In this document: positions 11,954 to 21,871 of the stretch, piece after piece
How positions within the stretch are numbered: position 1 is the stretch's first letter
Layout: every line of letters starts with the position of its first letter
Source of the DNA: Rhynchopus euleeides
Taxonomy: Eukaryota > Euglenozoa > Diplonemea > Diplonemida > Diplonemidae
Assembly (NCBI GenBank): GCA_963210315.1
Contig: OY723284.1
Span: 1,240,001-1,304,000 of the forward strand
DNA: 64,000 nucleotides
Direction: 5' to 3'
Translations under genes and position numbers: made by a program
Notes under the pieces: generated by a model
Database searches by the model: none
What the model was told of the DNA's origin: nothing
What the model saw: only the letters and a program-made list of their open reading frames with translations

Positions 11954-13720
11954 ATGTCCCACGCTGCCTCTGTCCCCCTGCACCCCTCCACGACGGGGTT
12001 CCCTGGGGAGGCGTCGGCTAAGCCGGCGCCGAGCGAAGCTGCAGGGAGGAAGCAGCGATGGGTGTTGCGGGAGAAGGAGTGGAGTGCCGACGTCAGGCAC
12101 TCAACAGACGAGCTGGCCGCCAAGGGCGGCATTATGCTGTGCGCCAAAGGCGACGCACAGCGCCTGATCGCGAGGTGCAGGGAGCACCCGCCGCCGGGAC
12201 CGGCGGCAATCCTGACCGTCGAGGCGACGGAGGGGGGGAAGGGGCGCAGCCGTGTCCTCTCCCTCCTGGTCGAGCGCGACGGCGAGACCCGGGGGCTGCG
12301 GCGGCACCTGCTGCAGCTCCACAGTGACCCCGTACACTACGGGGCTAGCAGCAGCCCGGGCCTGAAAGCCCCCAAGGGCACCCGGGAGTGGGTGGTGATG
12401 GAAGCACCGCCAGCCACCCCCCTCACACACACACACATCCGCACCTGGCTGCGGGCCCACGGCGCGGAGCCGGACGCGGTCATCGCGATGACCGGCACCA
12501 CCTGGGCCCGCCGCTTCAAGGTGGGTGTGGACAGTCGACAGGTCAAGGACCTGCTGCGTGCGAGCGGCGAGAGCGACATCTTCTGCCGCCCCCATTTCCA
12601 CACCACCACACACCCCGACACAGTCGTGCGCCTGCCGCTCGACGCCACCATCCAGCAGGCACAGGAGAAGGCGGGCCGGCTGAGCGGAAGGGTCGTCCTG
12701 GTGAAGGGCGGCCTCGGCATCGCAGTGCCGAACACCGCCGGGCACTGTGCCACGGCAGCAGTCGTCGGTGACGAAGCTGCAACCCCCCTGCAGGGGAAAT
12801 ATGTACTGGAAGGGCTGCCCACACAGTACACCGCCCGCTGCACCAGGGACCTGCTAGAGGAAATAGGCTGGCAGGCCCACATCCTGGCGTCAGCCAGGGA
12901 ACCGAACGGGCGAGCAGTGCTGCTGCGCGCCCCCACCGCCCCCCAAAAACTCGGCGCGTACTGCGTCGACAGCAACACCTACCTGGTGTTGCGGCGGTAC
13001 CGCGAGCCCGAGGACCTGGGGCTCTTCCCCCGCCGACGGAGGGCAAAGCGCACCAAGCCCCCGCCGAAGCCGACCCCACCTCCCGCAGCCCCGGAGCAGC
13101 CGCAGGGAGTGCCGGGGAGTGAGCTGGCGAACAAGGCGACAAAGAAGACGAAGAGCAACAAGAGCAAAAAGAAGAAGTCCAAAATCGACGCTGAGATGAA
13201 GGACAACGCCCCAACGCCCCACGCCACCACGACCACCGACCCCGCCGCCGCCGCCACCGCCGCCGCAGCAGCCACCGCCACCGCCAACCTCGCCAGGGTG
13301 CAAGCCCTCCTCGAGCAGGCAGAGCGGCGTGCCGCCGAGGCAGAGCGGCGGGCCACCGCGGCAGAGGAGCGGGCCGTGAACCAGGAGAGCCAGTTCACGG
13401 CCGCCCTGCGAGCGATGCAGGCTCGCCTGCAGCACCTGGAGGCGGCAACGAAGCCGCAATCTAAGCCGAAGAAGCAGACCAAGCCGGGCTCCAACCCCCT
13501 TCCTCGAAAGGCCGACCCGGCCTCCACCACCCCAGACCGGGGGACCAAGGGCCCACCCCCGAAGTCCGCCTCCCCGAAGCCCCGGACACGCACGGGGCTG
13601 ACTCCTAAGAAGAAAAGCCGGACACTCACCCCGACTCGGACTACAACCCTCCGCACGAAGCACATGGCCCCGGCGGAGCCGGTGCAGAAACGCCTGTGTG
13701 AAGAGCCCCTCTTCAACTGA
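11954..13720 (+). CDS. retrotransposon ORF1 protein
   Basis: 588 residues, ATG in the context CACAATGT. The N-terminal 370 residues are globular and unlike anything I recognise; no CCHC zinc knuckle is visible. Residues about 370-440 are Pro/Lys-rich with a strongly basic Lys-Lys-Lys-Ser block, which would suit RNA binding. An Ala-rich stretch follows, then a predicted coiled coil with heptad-like Ala/Glu/Arg (LLEQAERRAAEAERRA region), typical of ORF1 trimerisation segments. The C-terminus is basic and Pro/Ser/Thr-rich. By position it is the nucleic-acid-binding ORF1 product. It ends in TGA directly followed by CGG, and the same frame stays open into ORF2. Confidence 0.75.
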   Translation: MSHAASVPLHPSTTGFPGEASAKPAPSEAAGRKQRWVLREKEWSADVRHSTDELAAKGGIMLCAKGDAQRLIARCREHPPPGPAAILTVEATEGGKGRSRVLSLLVERDGETRGLRRHLLQLHSDPVHYGASSSPGLKAPKGTREWVVMEAPPATPLTHTHIRTWLRAHGAEPDAVIAMTGTTWARRFKVGVDSRQVKDLLRASGESDIFCRPHFHTTTHPDTVVRLPLDATIQQAQEKAGRLSGRVVLVKGGLGIAVPNTAGHCATAAVVGDEAATPLQGKYVLEGLPTQYTARCTRDLLEEIGWQAHILASAREPNGRAVLLRAPTAPQKLGAYCVDSNTYLVLRRYREPEDLGLFPRRRRAKRTKPPPKPTPPPAAPEQPQGVPGSELANKATKKTKSNKSKKKKSKIDAEMKDNAPTPHATTTTDPAAAATAAAAATATANLARVQALLEQAERRAAEAERRATAAEERAVNQESQFTAALRAMQARLQHLEAATKPQSKPKKQTKPGSNPLPRKADPASTTPDRGTKGPPPKSASPKPRTRTGLTPKKKSRTLTPTRTTTLRTKHMAPAEPVQKRLCEEPLFN

Positions 13721-13740
13721 CGGGGAAGCCCGCCATCCCC
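13718..13740 (+). promoter_or_regulatory. candidate UGA-CGG stop-readthrough site
   Basis: The ORF1 stop is UGA followed by CGG, one of the established leaky (type II) readthrough contexts. A GGGGA/TCCCC stem (13722-13726 with 13736-13740) follows at once. The frame has no further stop before ORF2, and ORF2 has no AUG until about 14350, beyond the endonuclease GDFN motif. Readthrough would therefore be the simplest way to make ORF2. This is inference; re-initiation at a non-AUG codon is the alternative. Confidence 0.55.
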
Positions 13741-16700
13741 AAACCGACCGCGCCACATCTTCGAGACCAAGCGAGACCTTCTCCTCCGGGCGGGTGACAT
13801 CGAGCAGAACCCTGGTCCGGCACAGCACCTCAAGTGCCTGACCTGGAACTGCAACGGTCTCACCGAGGCGAAAAAAGCGGAACTACAGCACCACCTCGCA
13901 ACCCAACGGTACGACGTCGTGCATCTGCAAGAGCTCCGAGCAGCACAGGGGGGAGACCCCAAGTTCCCGGGCTACTCCACATTTCTCCGACGCCGCACCC
14001 AGAAGCGCTGTAAAGGGACGCTCACCTCCGGAGGCGGGATCGCAACGCTAGTGCGGGAGGACCTACACGCGACTCTCATTGCCACCGCACCAGACGCTAG
14101 TGTAACAGAGACCCTCACAGTGCGAGTCACGGGACCGGAAAGCGCCGTCACGTTCACCAATGTGTACCGCCCCTCGGGAGTCGGCACTAGCAACGACCCA
14201 CGCCACGATGACTTCTCTACATCCCTGCTACCACACACGCCGGAGTCCGTCATAGCTGGCGACTTCAACATCCACAACCGTGCCTGGGATAAACATGCGC
14301 GCTGTGACAACAAGGGAACTGATCTGTACCACTGGTCCCTCCTCAACGGCATGTCACTGTGCAACGACCCCGACCACCCCACACGCATGCGCCGCGACTC
14401 CAAGTCCTCGCCGGACATCGTCTTCGCCCACTACGAGTTGGGGGAGGTCACCTGGAATACCCTGGACCAGTGGCAATCAGACCACTTCGCCATCCAATAC
14501 ACCGTCCCTTTTGAACGAACGCCAGCAGCTGCGACACACCCGACAGCCAAGGCCCGTCAACTGTGGAACTGGGCAGCAGCGGACTGGCCCGCCTTCACCG
14601 AGGAGCTCGAACGGCTATCACGCAAAGTGACGAAGTGGTGTGACCCGAAGGAGTCCTTCCACAAGTGGCTTGGACTGGTGCGAACGGTCGCAGCCAAGCA
14701 CATCCCGACGAAGCGTAGCTCACGCCCCCGCAAGAGGTGGTTCACGAGCAAGGTGAAACGCGCGGTACGGGCGCGGAACGAAGAATCACGCAGACACGCC
14801 CAGACTACACACCTGTCCCAGGACGACTACGACAAACTGGACAAGCTGACCACCGACGCCACCAACGCCGTCCTCGAAGCAAAACGCACAACTTGGGAAA
14901 CCAGGTGCCAGGCTGCGAGCACCAGCAGCGACCTCGGCGCCACCTTCCGGCTTGTGCGAGAACTCGACGGCCGCAAACTTCAACAGGCCGCCTTCCCGCT
15001 TGTCGACGGAGGGGTCCCGGTGACCGACCCCAAAGCTAAGGCGGACCTCCTCTGCAGCCACTACGCCAAGATCAGTGAAGGGAACGACCAACAGTCACAA
15101 TCGGTACCCACCCCGCAACATGCGAATGGCCAGACACCCCCCGAGCTCTCAGCTGCCGAAGACGACTTCTCCAAAGAGGAGCTGAGCGCAGCCCTGTCCG
15201 AACTGCAGGAGCGAAAATCCCCAGGGCCTGACGACCTCAACAACGAACTGCTGATGCACCTCGGCCCCCAAGCGCGGCAGGGACTCCTGCACGTGCTCAA
15301 CCTGTCGTGGAACAGCGGCATCCTCCCCGACGCATGGACGCGAGCAGTCATCGTCCCGATCCTGAAACCGGGGAAGCCAGCGACGGCAGCATCCTCGTAC
15401 CGACCAATTGCGCTCACCAGCACAGCATGCAAGGTACTGGAAAAAATGGTGAAGAGGCGCATGGAGCAGCTCATGCTTGACGACGCATACCCGCAAGTCG
15501 AGGGGCACTGCCCGAACCAAGCGGGATTCCAGCGACTGAGATCGACAACCGACCAGCTAGCCTACATAACCCAAACAGCGACGGACGCCCTCTCCTCCGG
15601 GAAGGCAGCTGTCACCCTGTACTTCGACCTCGAGAAAGCCTTCGACAAGGTCAGCAAGCTCGCAGTCATCAACAGCGTCAGACGAAAGGGCTTCCCCCCG
15701 AAGTTCACCCGATGGCTGCACAACTACCTCAGCAACCGCCGGGCCGCCGCACAGGTGCACGGGGTGAGAAGCGACTACTACGACTTCAACAACGGTGTCC
15801 CACAAGGAACAGTGCTCTCGCCCCTGCTCTTCAACTGCGTGATGGATGACGTATCTCGAGCCATCACCGCCTCCCCGGACGTCCACCCTGCGGTGTTCGC
15901 AGATGACATTGCAGTACTCGTCGTCGGGGACACCTACACCGACGCCCTAAGCACCGCACAGGGCGTCATATCAGCACTCGCCGCCGAAGTCCCACTCCAC
16001 GGGCTGCAGCTCTCCCCCAGCAAGTGCTGCTACACGCTGATGGGAACGACGCCTGAAGCACTGGGCGAGCACAAGCGCATGGAGCTCCCAGACGGCACCC
16101 CCCTCCAGCACGACTCCACAGCAAAATACCTCGGGGTTTACATCGATGCCTGCTACACGATGTCGGACCACGTCGACCACGTCGTGACCACCTGTATGCG
16201 ACGCCTGAGCATACTGCGTATGTTGGCAGGCACCGACTGGGGCTCAAGTGGAGACACGCTGCGCCAGGCCTACCTGACGTATGTCTACCCCATCCTGATG
16301 TACGCCGCAAGCGTTTACACCCCTGGCCTGACCGCGAGGAACCTCAAACGCCTGCAAGATGTCCACCGCACCGCAGCCCTGATTATCACAGGCTGCATGA
16401 AGAACACCAGCACGGCGAAGCTCCTCTGGGAATCACACCTACGAGACCTCGACCTCGACTTCAAGGTTGCGGTGTGCACAGACCACGAACGCTTCCGCCG
16501 CGTGCCCCACTCCCCAGGATACCGGGCGCAACTAAATACCGGGAACACGGGAGGCAGCTGGCTACATCAGGCACGGAGTCTGGTGAAATCCTCGAAGGTC
16601 GACGGGCGCACCCCCCTGCTGGCCCCCCTGCATGCAGCACACCCCATCCCCCCCTGGGAATGGAACCTGGTGCTGCCACGAGTGCACATCCTGGCGACGC

Positions 16701-17686
16701 TGCCGGGGCTCACCGCCCCGAAGGCCGCCACCCCGAAAGACACCCTCCGGGACCTGGCAGAGCAGACCATCCAGGCCCTCCCGACGTGCGCCTGGCATGT
16801 CTACACCGACGGGTCAGTCTCCAACTCCACATCGCGGCAGCAACAGGGCGGCGCGGGCGCAGCGGTGTACAGCATGCCGGAGGGCCGCCTCAAGAAAAAG
16901 CTCGCCTGGCCGGCAGGACTCCGTTGCATCAGCTACCAGGCAGAGCTGGTGGCCATCAGAGAATCCCTCGCCCACCTATGCACCGTGGTAACCCAAGGCG
17001 AAACGGTCGCCATCCTCACCGACTCGCAGAGCGCACTGAATGCACTGCTGAGCGGCCCCCAGCGAGCGAGGGGGTCCACCGAATGGGACATCTGGCAGAG
17101 GCTGCGCAAGCTCGCCCAAACATACGATGTCACCACCCACCTCCGCTACATCCCGTCGCATGTTGGGGTGGTAGGGAACGAACTTGCTGACAAGCAGGCG
17201 CAGATCGGTGCGTTCAAGCCCCAGATGGAGCCGATCAGCCTCGCGTCGGCCCGTGTCACCCTCCGCCGACACATATACAGCGGGACCACGTTGCCCCGCA
17301 CAGACAGCGTGTACGCGTATCGGTCAGGAATCGGGGAGACGCGACTGCAGCGCCCTGACCTCCGCATGGAGGGCCTTACCCGCTTAGGGGAAACCACCAT
17401 CCGCCGCCTCCGGGCCGACCACCACCGCCTGGTGTACGACCACGACGTCCCGGGCAGCGCACAACCACCGTGCAAACCCTGCCTGAAGCTTGCGCCGGAC
17501 AGCCCCCCGCCTGGGGTCTCGCTGAAGCACCTATTCTTCGGCTGTCCCGCGACAGCGTCAGCCCGACACCACCTCACAGCCACAAGCGTGCACAACCTGC
17601 TGCTGCACAACTGCAAGGGGGCCCTACGCTACCTGGCTGAGGCAGGGGTGACGGAGCACAGCGAGAAGGACTACCTGATCTCGTGA
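13721..17686 (+). CDS. retrotransposon ORF2 polyprotein (2A, APE, RT, RNase H)
   Basis: The frame is open for 1321 codons from the ORF1 stop and has no AUG start at its 5' end. Order of domains: 2A peptide (13778-13819); AP-type endonuclease with TWNCNG (from 13841), LQEL, GDFN (near 14258) and SDH (near 14477); reverse transcriptase with FDLEKAFD (near 15622), GVPQGTVLSPLLF (near 15794) and FADD (near 15896); RNase H with TDGS (near 16804), AEL (near 16940), TDSQSAL (near 17018) and SHVGVVGNELAD (near 17157). A Cys/His cluster follows (PCKPC...HLFFGC, 17470-17545). The enzyme would nick target DNA and prime reverse transcription there. All catalytic residues visible to me are present. Confidence 0.9.
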   Translation, partial: RGSPPSPNRPRHIFETKRDLLLRAGDIEQNPGPAQHLKCLTWNCNGLTEAKKAELQHHLATQRYDVVHLQELRAAQGGDPKFPGYSTFLRRRTQKRCKGTLTSGGGIATLVREDLHATLIATAPDASVTETLTVRVTGPESAVTFTNVYRPSGVGTSNDPRHDDFSTSLLPHTPESVIAGDFNIHNRAWDKHARCDNKGTDLYHWSLLNGMSLCNDPDHPTRMRRDSKSSPDIVFAHYELGEVTWNTLDQWQSDHFAIQYTVPFERTPAAATHPTAKARQLWNWAAADWPAFTEELERLSRKVTKWCDPKESFHKWLGLVRTVAAKHIPTKRSSRPRKRWFTSKVKRAVRARNEESRRHAQTTHLSQDDYDKLDKLTTDATNAVLEAKRTTWETRCQAASTSSDLGATFRLVRELDGRKLQQAAFPLVDGGVPVTDPKAKADLLCSHYAKISEGNDQQSQSVPTPQHANGQTPPELSAAEDDFSKEELSAALSELQERKSPGPDDLNNELLMHLGPQARQGLLHVLNLSWNSGILPDAWTRAVIVPILKPGKPATAASSYRPIALTSTACKVLEKMVKRRMEQLMLDDAYPQVEGHCPNQAGFQRLRSTTDQLAYITQTATDALSSGKAAVTLYFDLEKAFDKVSKLAVINSVRRKGFPPKFTRWLHNYLSNRRAAAQVHGVRSDYYDFNNGVPQGTVLSPLLFNCVMDDVSRAITASPDVHPAVFADDIAVLVVGDTYTDALSTAQGVISALAAEVPLHGLQLSPSKCCYTLMGTTPEALGEHKRMELPDGTPLQHDSTAKYLGVYIDACYTMSDHVDHVVTTCMRRLSILRMLAGTDWGSSGDTLRQAYLTYVYPILMYAASVYTPGLTARNLKRLQDVHRTAALIITGCMKNTSTAKLLWESHLRDLDLDFKVAVCTDHERFRRVPHSPGYRAQLNTGNTGGSWLHQARSLVKSSKVDGRTPLLAPLHAAHPIPPWEWNLVLPRVHILATLPGLTAPKAATPKDTLRDLAEQTIQALPTCAWHVYTDGSVSNSTSRQQQGGAGAAVYSMPEGRLKKKLAWPAGLRCISYQAELVAIRESLAHLCTVVTQGETVAILTDSQSALNALLSGPQRARGSTEWDIWQRLRKLAQTYDVTTHLRYIPSHVGVVGNELADKQAQIGAFKPQMEPISLASARVTLRRHIYSGTTLPRTDSVYAYRSGIGETRLQRPDLRMEGLTRLGETTIRRLRADHHRLVYDHDVPGSAQPPCKPCLKLAPDSPPPGVSLKHLFFGCPATASARHHLTATSVHNLLLHNCKGALRYLAEAGVTEHSEKDYLIS
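13778..13819 (+). other. 2A ribosome-skipping peptide
   Basis: Encodes LLLRAGDIEQNPGP, matching the D(V/I)ExNPGP 2A consensus known from L1Tc/Ingi LINEs and other sources. Skipping is expected between Gly (13814-13816) and Pro (13817-13819). It would free ORF2 from any ORF1-readthrough fusion, leaving ORF1 with a tail of about 32 residues. Confidence 0.9.
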
Positions 17687-18059
17687 AACCTGCAAAAATC
17701 AACAGCGGTCAAGGGCTTCGGCCTGACACCCCAGCACCCCCCCCCCCCACCCCCAGACCCACGTCACTTTCCACGGGCCGCCAGGCGCGTCAGCGTCGGC
17801 GACCGCCCGCCCCCAGTCTGAGAGGCAGCAGCCACGACTCGGCAGGAGGCGGGCACAACAAAAAAAAGGGAGAGTCGTCACTGTGCATATCAGCACGGTC
17901 CCGCCCTCTGAGCCAGACTAACCCGCCCATAAAGGAAAAGAGGAAGAGGCGACGTAAGGCAATGCCTCCGTGCGGCAAGGAGAACACGAAACAGCGTCCC
18001 CCCTCACCGGGGGACGCGACGAGCACGGCCAAAAATCGTTCAAAATCGTTCAAATAACG
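17687..18059 (+). other. retrotransposon 3' UTR and tail
   Basis: Non-coding, starting directly after the ORF2 stop. It ends in AAAAATCGTTC AAAATCGTTC AAATAACG (18031-18059), a short tandem of the kind that ends many I-type LINEs instead of poly(A). The exact end is inferred. Confidence 0.5.
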
Positions 18060-18938
18060 AAATCGGGGGGGTTTCACGAACGCGATGCTTTACATTTTAT
18101 TGCAGGCACACGTCTCGATGCACGTTGTGTTTGTGACCGCCCAAACAGAGCCCCATGCTGTGGGACATGTGTCAGAACACCGTCGTCTGAAAATGGAACC
18201 GCGAAGAGGAATGAGAAAGCGGCATTTTTTTCTAAAGAATTCAACCGAAGGGGGGGGGGTGTCTGCATCCGGAGGTCTGGAGGTCGCTGGTCAGACACGA
18301 GAGGGTGTCGGTGCTTGCATCACTGCTCTTGGCGAACCTTTAGTTGTTTGGCTGTCTCTGCATTGGGGTGAGGGATAGTGGACACCTGACGGCAGGCATG
18401 GCGTCTCGGTCAGAGGAACAAAGGAAATATGTCGGAACATCGCTTCTTTGTGCAACATCACTTGCGCGCACATGGATAGATCTAGCACCCGGGCATGTTA
18501 CTGCCGATGCTTGAAGAACACAATCGACGCCATGCATTCTGCCTGCTTTGAACGCGCATATGCCATGTTGGCCTGCCTTTCGCTACTACCCAACAAAGAC
18601 ATAGCCCTTTTGGAGACAGAGCTGCCTTGTCAATCTGTGCAGTGCCCTTGTGGCCCTGCCATCAGAATCAACAGGGATCTGCCAGTGCTGTCATGGCCAT
18701 TAGAGTGCGTCTGGGGGCAGTTGTTGCCGCGTCATTATCGGACCATCCCTTTCGAGTTTCTTGGCGGCCATGCTGCGTGGCAGTCTTGCCAAGGAAAGCC
18801 AAGCCAAACCCGAAATCCCCCACCCCACACACTTCAGACAACACCCTCCTATATATCCTTTCAGATTTTCAGGTTTCTACTTCCGCTTCCCTTCTTCCTT
18901 TTTTGCCCCCGGGGACACGGGTGGATTCAATCCAGGAT
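18060..18938. other. non-coding spacer
   Basis: No gene is supported between the retrotransposon and the assembly gap. Open frames here run into the gap and have no recognisable domain. Confidence 0.5.
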
Positions 18939-19138
18939 NNNNNNNNNNNNNNNNNNNNNNNNNNNNNNNNNNNNNNNNNNNNNNNNNNNNNNNNNNNNNN
19001 NNNNNNNNNNNNNNNNNNNNNNNNNNNNNNNNNNNNNNNNNNNNNNNNNNNNNNNNNNNNNNNNNNNNNNNNNNNNNNNNNNNNNNNNNNNNNNNNNNNN
19101 NNNNNNNNNNNNNNNNNNNNNNNNNNNNNNNNNNNNNN
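18939..19138. other. assembly gap (200 N)
   Basis: An exact run of 200 N, so contig order and spacing across it depend on scaffolding. Confidence 0.99.
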
Positions 19139-19444
19139 TTGCATGCATAACCAGTTCCTTGTGGTACTCGGACTCAGGGTCTCTCTTGAGCTGGTGTGGG
19201 CACTGGGTGTATTTGTAGCCCTCACACCACCAGCACACACACACTCCAAACAAAAAGCAGGAAACCTTCGTTCTTGGACATTGGGCCAAAATTGACAGAT
19301 TCTTGCTCCCCCCCCCCCTCCAAAACCTTTTGTAGCTTGTCTCTCTTGTCCTGCTCTCTCTCTTCGACCCAGCGGCACGTGACAATGATTACCTCTATGC
19401 GTACAGGCACGTTCTTGGCAATGGGGTAGCTGTGCCTTCGGTTA

Positions 19445-19911
19445 CTGGGGGGGGCAAATACAAGGGTATACTCTTCTATTCACCGTGCCAGCTTACATAA
19501 TTCAGGGTTCTCAAAAAATTGTTTTTTAGCTGAAAAGTTGTCTACCATGCAAATACAAGAGTATATACTCTTGTATTTGCATACTAGAAATGTGGCCTCC
19601 GGGTGGGCCCTCATGGGGCAGCGGCGCCGAATAGACAATACGAGCGTCCTCTTGGCCTTTCCCACCCCCGAGGCGACTCCCACCCGACCGTGACGACTCC
19701 AGACAGGAGGCCCACTGGCCTGGGGGAGGTCATTGGAAGCACAAATTATGATGAAAACCCCACAAAAGTTCTCCAAAAGTCTAGTATGCAAATACAAGAG
19801 TATACTCTTGTATTTGCTCGGTGAACTTTTTAAAATCGCGATTTCTGGAGTACTCTTGTATTAGCATATACCCTTGTATTTGCATATACTCTTGTATTTG
19901 CCCCCCCCCAG
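19445..19911. mobile_element. foldback element with CAAATACAAG palindromes
   Basis: 467 bp. The ends are inverted: CTGGGGGGGGCAAATACAAG at the left, its reverse complement (one extra C) at the right. TA flanks both sides (19443-19444, 19912-19913), which fits a 2-bp TA duplication. The word CAAATACAAGAGTATA and its complement recur inside at 19552-19580, 19788-19818 and 19860-19900, so the element holds palindromes within palindromes. No ORF; a non-autonomous MITE-like element. Confidence 0.7.
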
Positions 19912-19913
19912 TA

Positions 19914-21871
19914 ATTGTTGTCTGATGGTGGAAAAGAAGATCGTGCTGGTGAGGAGCAAAATCCTGTATCGAATCATCCAGCAAACGGTAGGCCATGGTG
20001 ATGTGAGGCTTGGTAGCGCGTGTTTTTAGTTCCGGTCGGGAGGAGAACGGTGCGTTCGACACACAGAATGCGCAAGGGAAAAGAAAAGAAAGCACAGAGC
20101 GCGGACTTGAAAAACTCGGTTTGAAAAAATTGACCACAAAAACTGGCGCAGCACAAAGCAAAAAATGCCCCAGACAGAAACGGGTTCACCTCCCCTAATC
20201 CCGTAAGCCTTGACACAAGATATACCTACAACAGCAATGCTGAGGTTGTGCTAAAAAAAATGCAAGCACTTCCCCTCCCCCCTCCCCCCTGCGCTCCCAA
20301 CCCCACCCGCACACAAACCAAATCATATCCTTGTCCAATTAGTGGTTCCTTCACCCCCTGCACCCCCCCCCCCCCTGCCCCACTATTACTTCACGTCTGA
20401 AAGCAAGCATGGCGGTGCCCTGTGCCCTGCCAAGTGATGTCTTCAGCATGACCCTCGTCCTAGCGCACCTCCCCCCTCCCCCCCCGCCCCACACACCCCT
20501 TCACACCTTGTCGTTCAACGGATCTCCAGACGCTCCCCAGCCCTTCCAGCTTCCCTCGGAGGGGAGGGTGAGGGGGAGCGGACGCACATCCGTAACAGCA
20601 TACATCCCCATTCCATACCGCACCCCGTCTTCCAAGGGGTCGCCACTCGGCGCCTTGGCTCTGAACTGGGTTTCGGAGGGGGCAGGTGACGTGGGGGGGT
20701 CTTCGCAACGGTTGCTGAAACCGGTGTCATGCCGCGGTAAAACAAAAGACTTTTTGGCAGCGTTGGCAGCGCATGTATGTGCACAGGTGTGCACAAACAA
20801 AGGCAACCCCTAAACCTCCTGCACTTCCGAAGCGAAGGCGCCATAACCCGAGAGATCCTCTCCCCAACCTGTGTGGCACGCGCTCTGTTGTCTGTGCGTC
20901 CAGACCCCTTGCCGTGGAGGTGAGGAAAGGGGAAGGAGGGAGGGAAAGGGAGGCAACTGTGTGAGAGTCGCCTGGAAAATCAAGTACTATGAAGCAACAC
21001 AGAGAGGATGTGGGTGTGCCGCAAAAGGAGTTTGTCGGTGATAGATTCACTCCATGGAGGGCTAATTTGAGAGGGGGGCTTTTTGGCTTGCATGCCAAGT
21101 GGGGGGTTGGGATCCTTCGGAGCTAAACCCTTCTGTGTTCGCCACAATGGATTGTTTTGCCCCCACCCCCCCCAAACCCCGATTCTCTTTGCAAGGCTGT
21201 GCAGACAACAAGACAAAAAAAGTAACGCCCCAAAAAAATGCAGCAGCGAACCAAATCTCTTAACAACAAAAGCAACAGCAACAAACAACGGAACGGAATA
21301 ACGGAACGCAAAACATATACACCTCTGGGAGGCCGAGAGGAGCCAGATGCCCCCTCTCTTCCCCTGCACCCCCCTCCATCGCTGCCATGTCACACTTGCA
21401 ACACTACTGTACTACGGCCCAACCACTTTGCCTGCTGCGTATACCACAGCGCGCAGTTTTCCCTGTGCAACATACCTTGGTGCCGTGCCTCCCAAAGGGG
21501 GTGATTTTTCACACACAACGAGAAGCTTGTCGTGTGAAACAGGGAACAAAGTTTAAAAAAAAACGATGGAGGTTGCCCTGCGGTGTCGAAGTCGCCTCGT
21601 CTGGTATCGTCCCTCTGCAGTCCCACTGCGTGTGGGCCGGAGGCATATCCCATGTATATATCCCACTGCCATCACCACTGCATCACCACATCACCACCTG
21701 CAACAGAGGGCATACACACTACAAAACGAACACCCCCTTCATCCCTCATATACACACCCTCCCCTGCCCCACTCCACTCTGCGAAGACGCCCCTCCTCCA
21801 CTCCCACTTCTTTTCACGCCTGCACAGCGCATACACAGCGTTCCATCCGGTGTGAATTGCATTGCGCGGGG
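19914..21871. other. non-coding spacer
   Basis: No gene is supported. The sequence is C-rich on the + strand with scattered homopolymers, and the upstream part of the LRR-gene frame (from 21566) is Pro/His-rich and probably 5' UTR. Confidence 0.5.

Larger units (their letters stand above)
11954..18059 (+). mobile_element. Ingi/I-type non-LTR retrotransposon, two ORFs plus 2A
   Basis: An apparently full-length retrotransposon with intact ORF1 and ORF2, a 2A peptide between them, and a probable short-tandem 3' end. RNase H, an AP-type endonuclease and a 2A sequence together are the hallmark of Ingi/L1Tc-type LINEs (established for that clade). The coordinates give the minimal supported extent: ORF1 start to the AAAATCGTTC tandem at 18031-18059. 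The true 5' end lies upstream, perhaps within 11.7-11.9 kb, but I could not find target-site duplications. Both reading frames are undamaged, so the copy could be recent or active. G/C-rich codon use matches the host genes. Confidence 0.85.

Noticed and set aside
12890-13962. Long minus-strand frames (312 and 327 codons) over retrotransposon ORF1
   Set aside because: Antisense shadows of a GC-rich coding region; Gly/Arg-rich with no domain.
18448-19385. Open frames crossing the N gap
   Set aside because: They contain about 67 unknown residues and no domain on either side.
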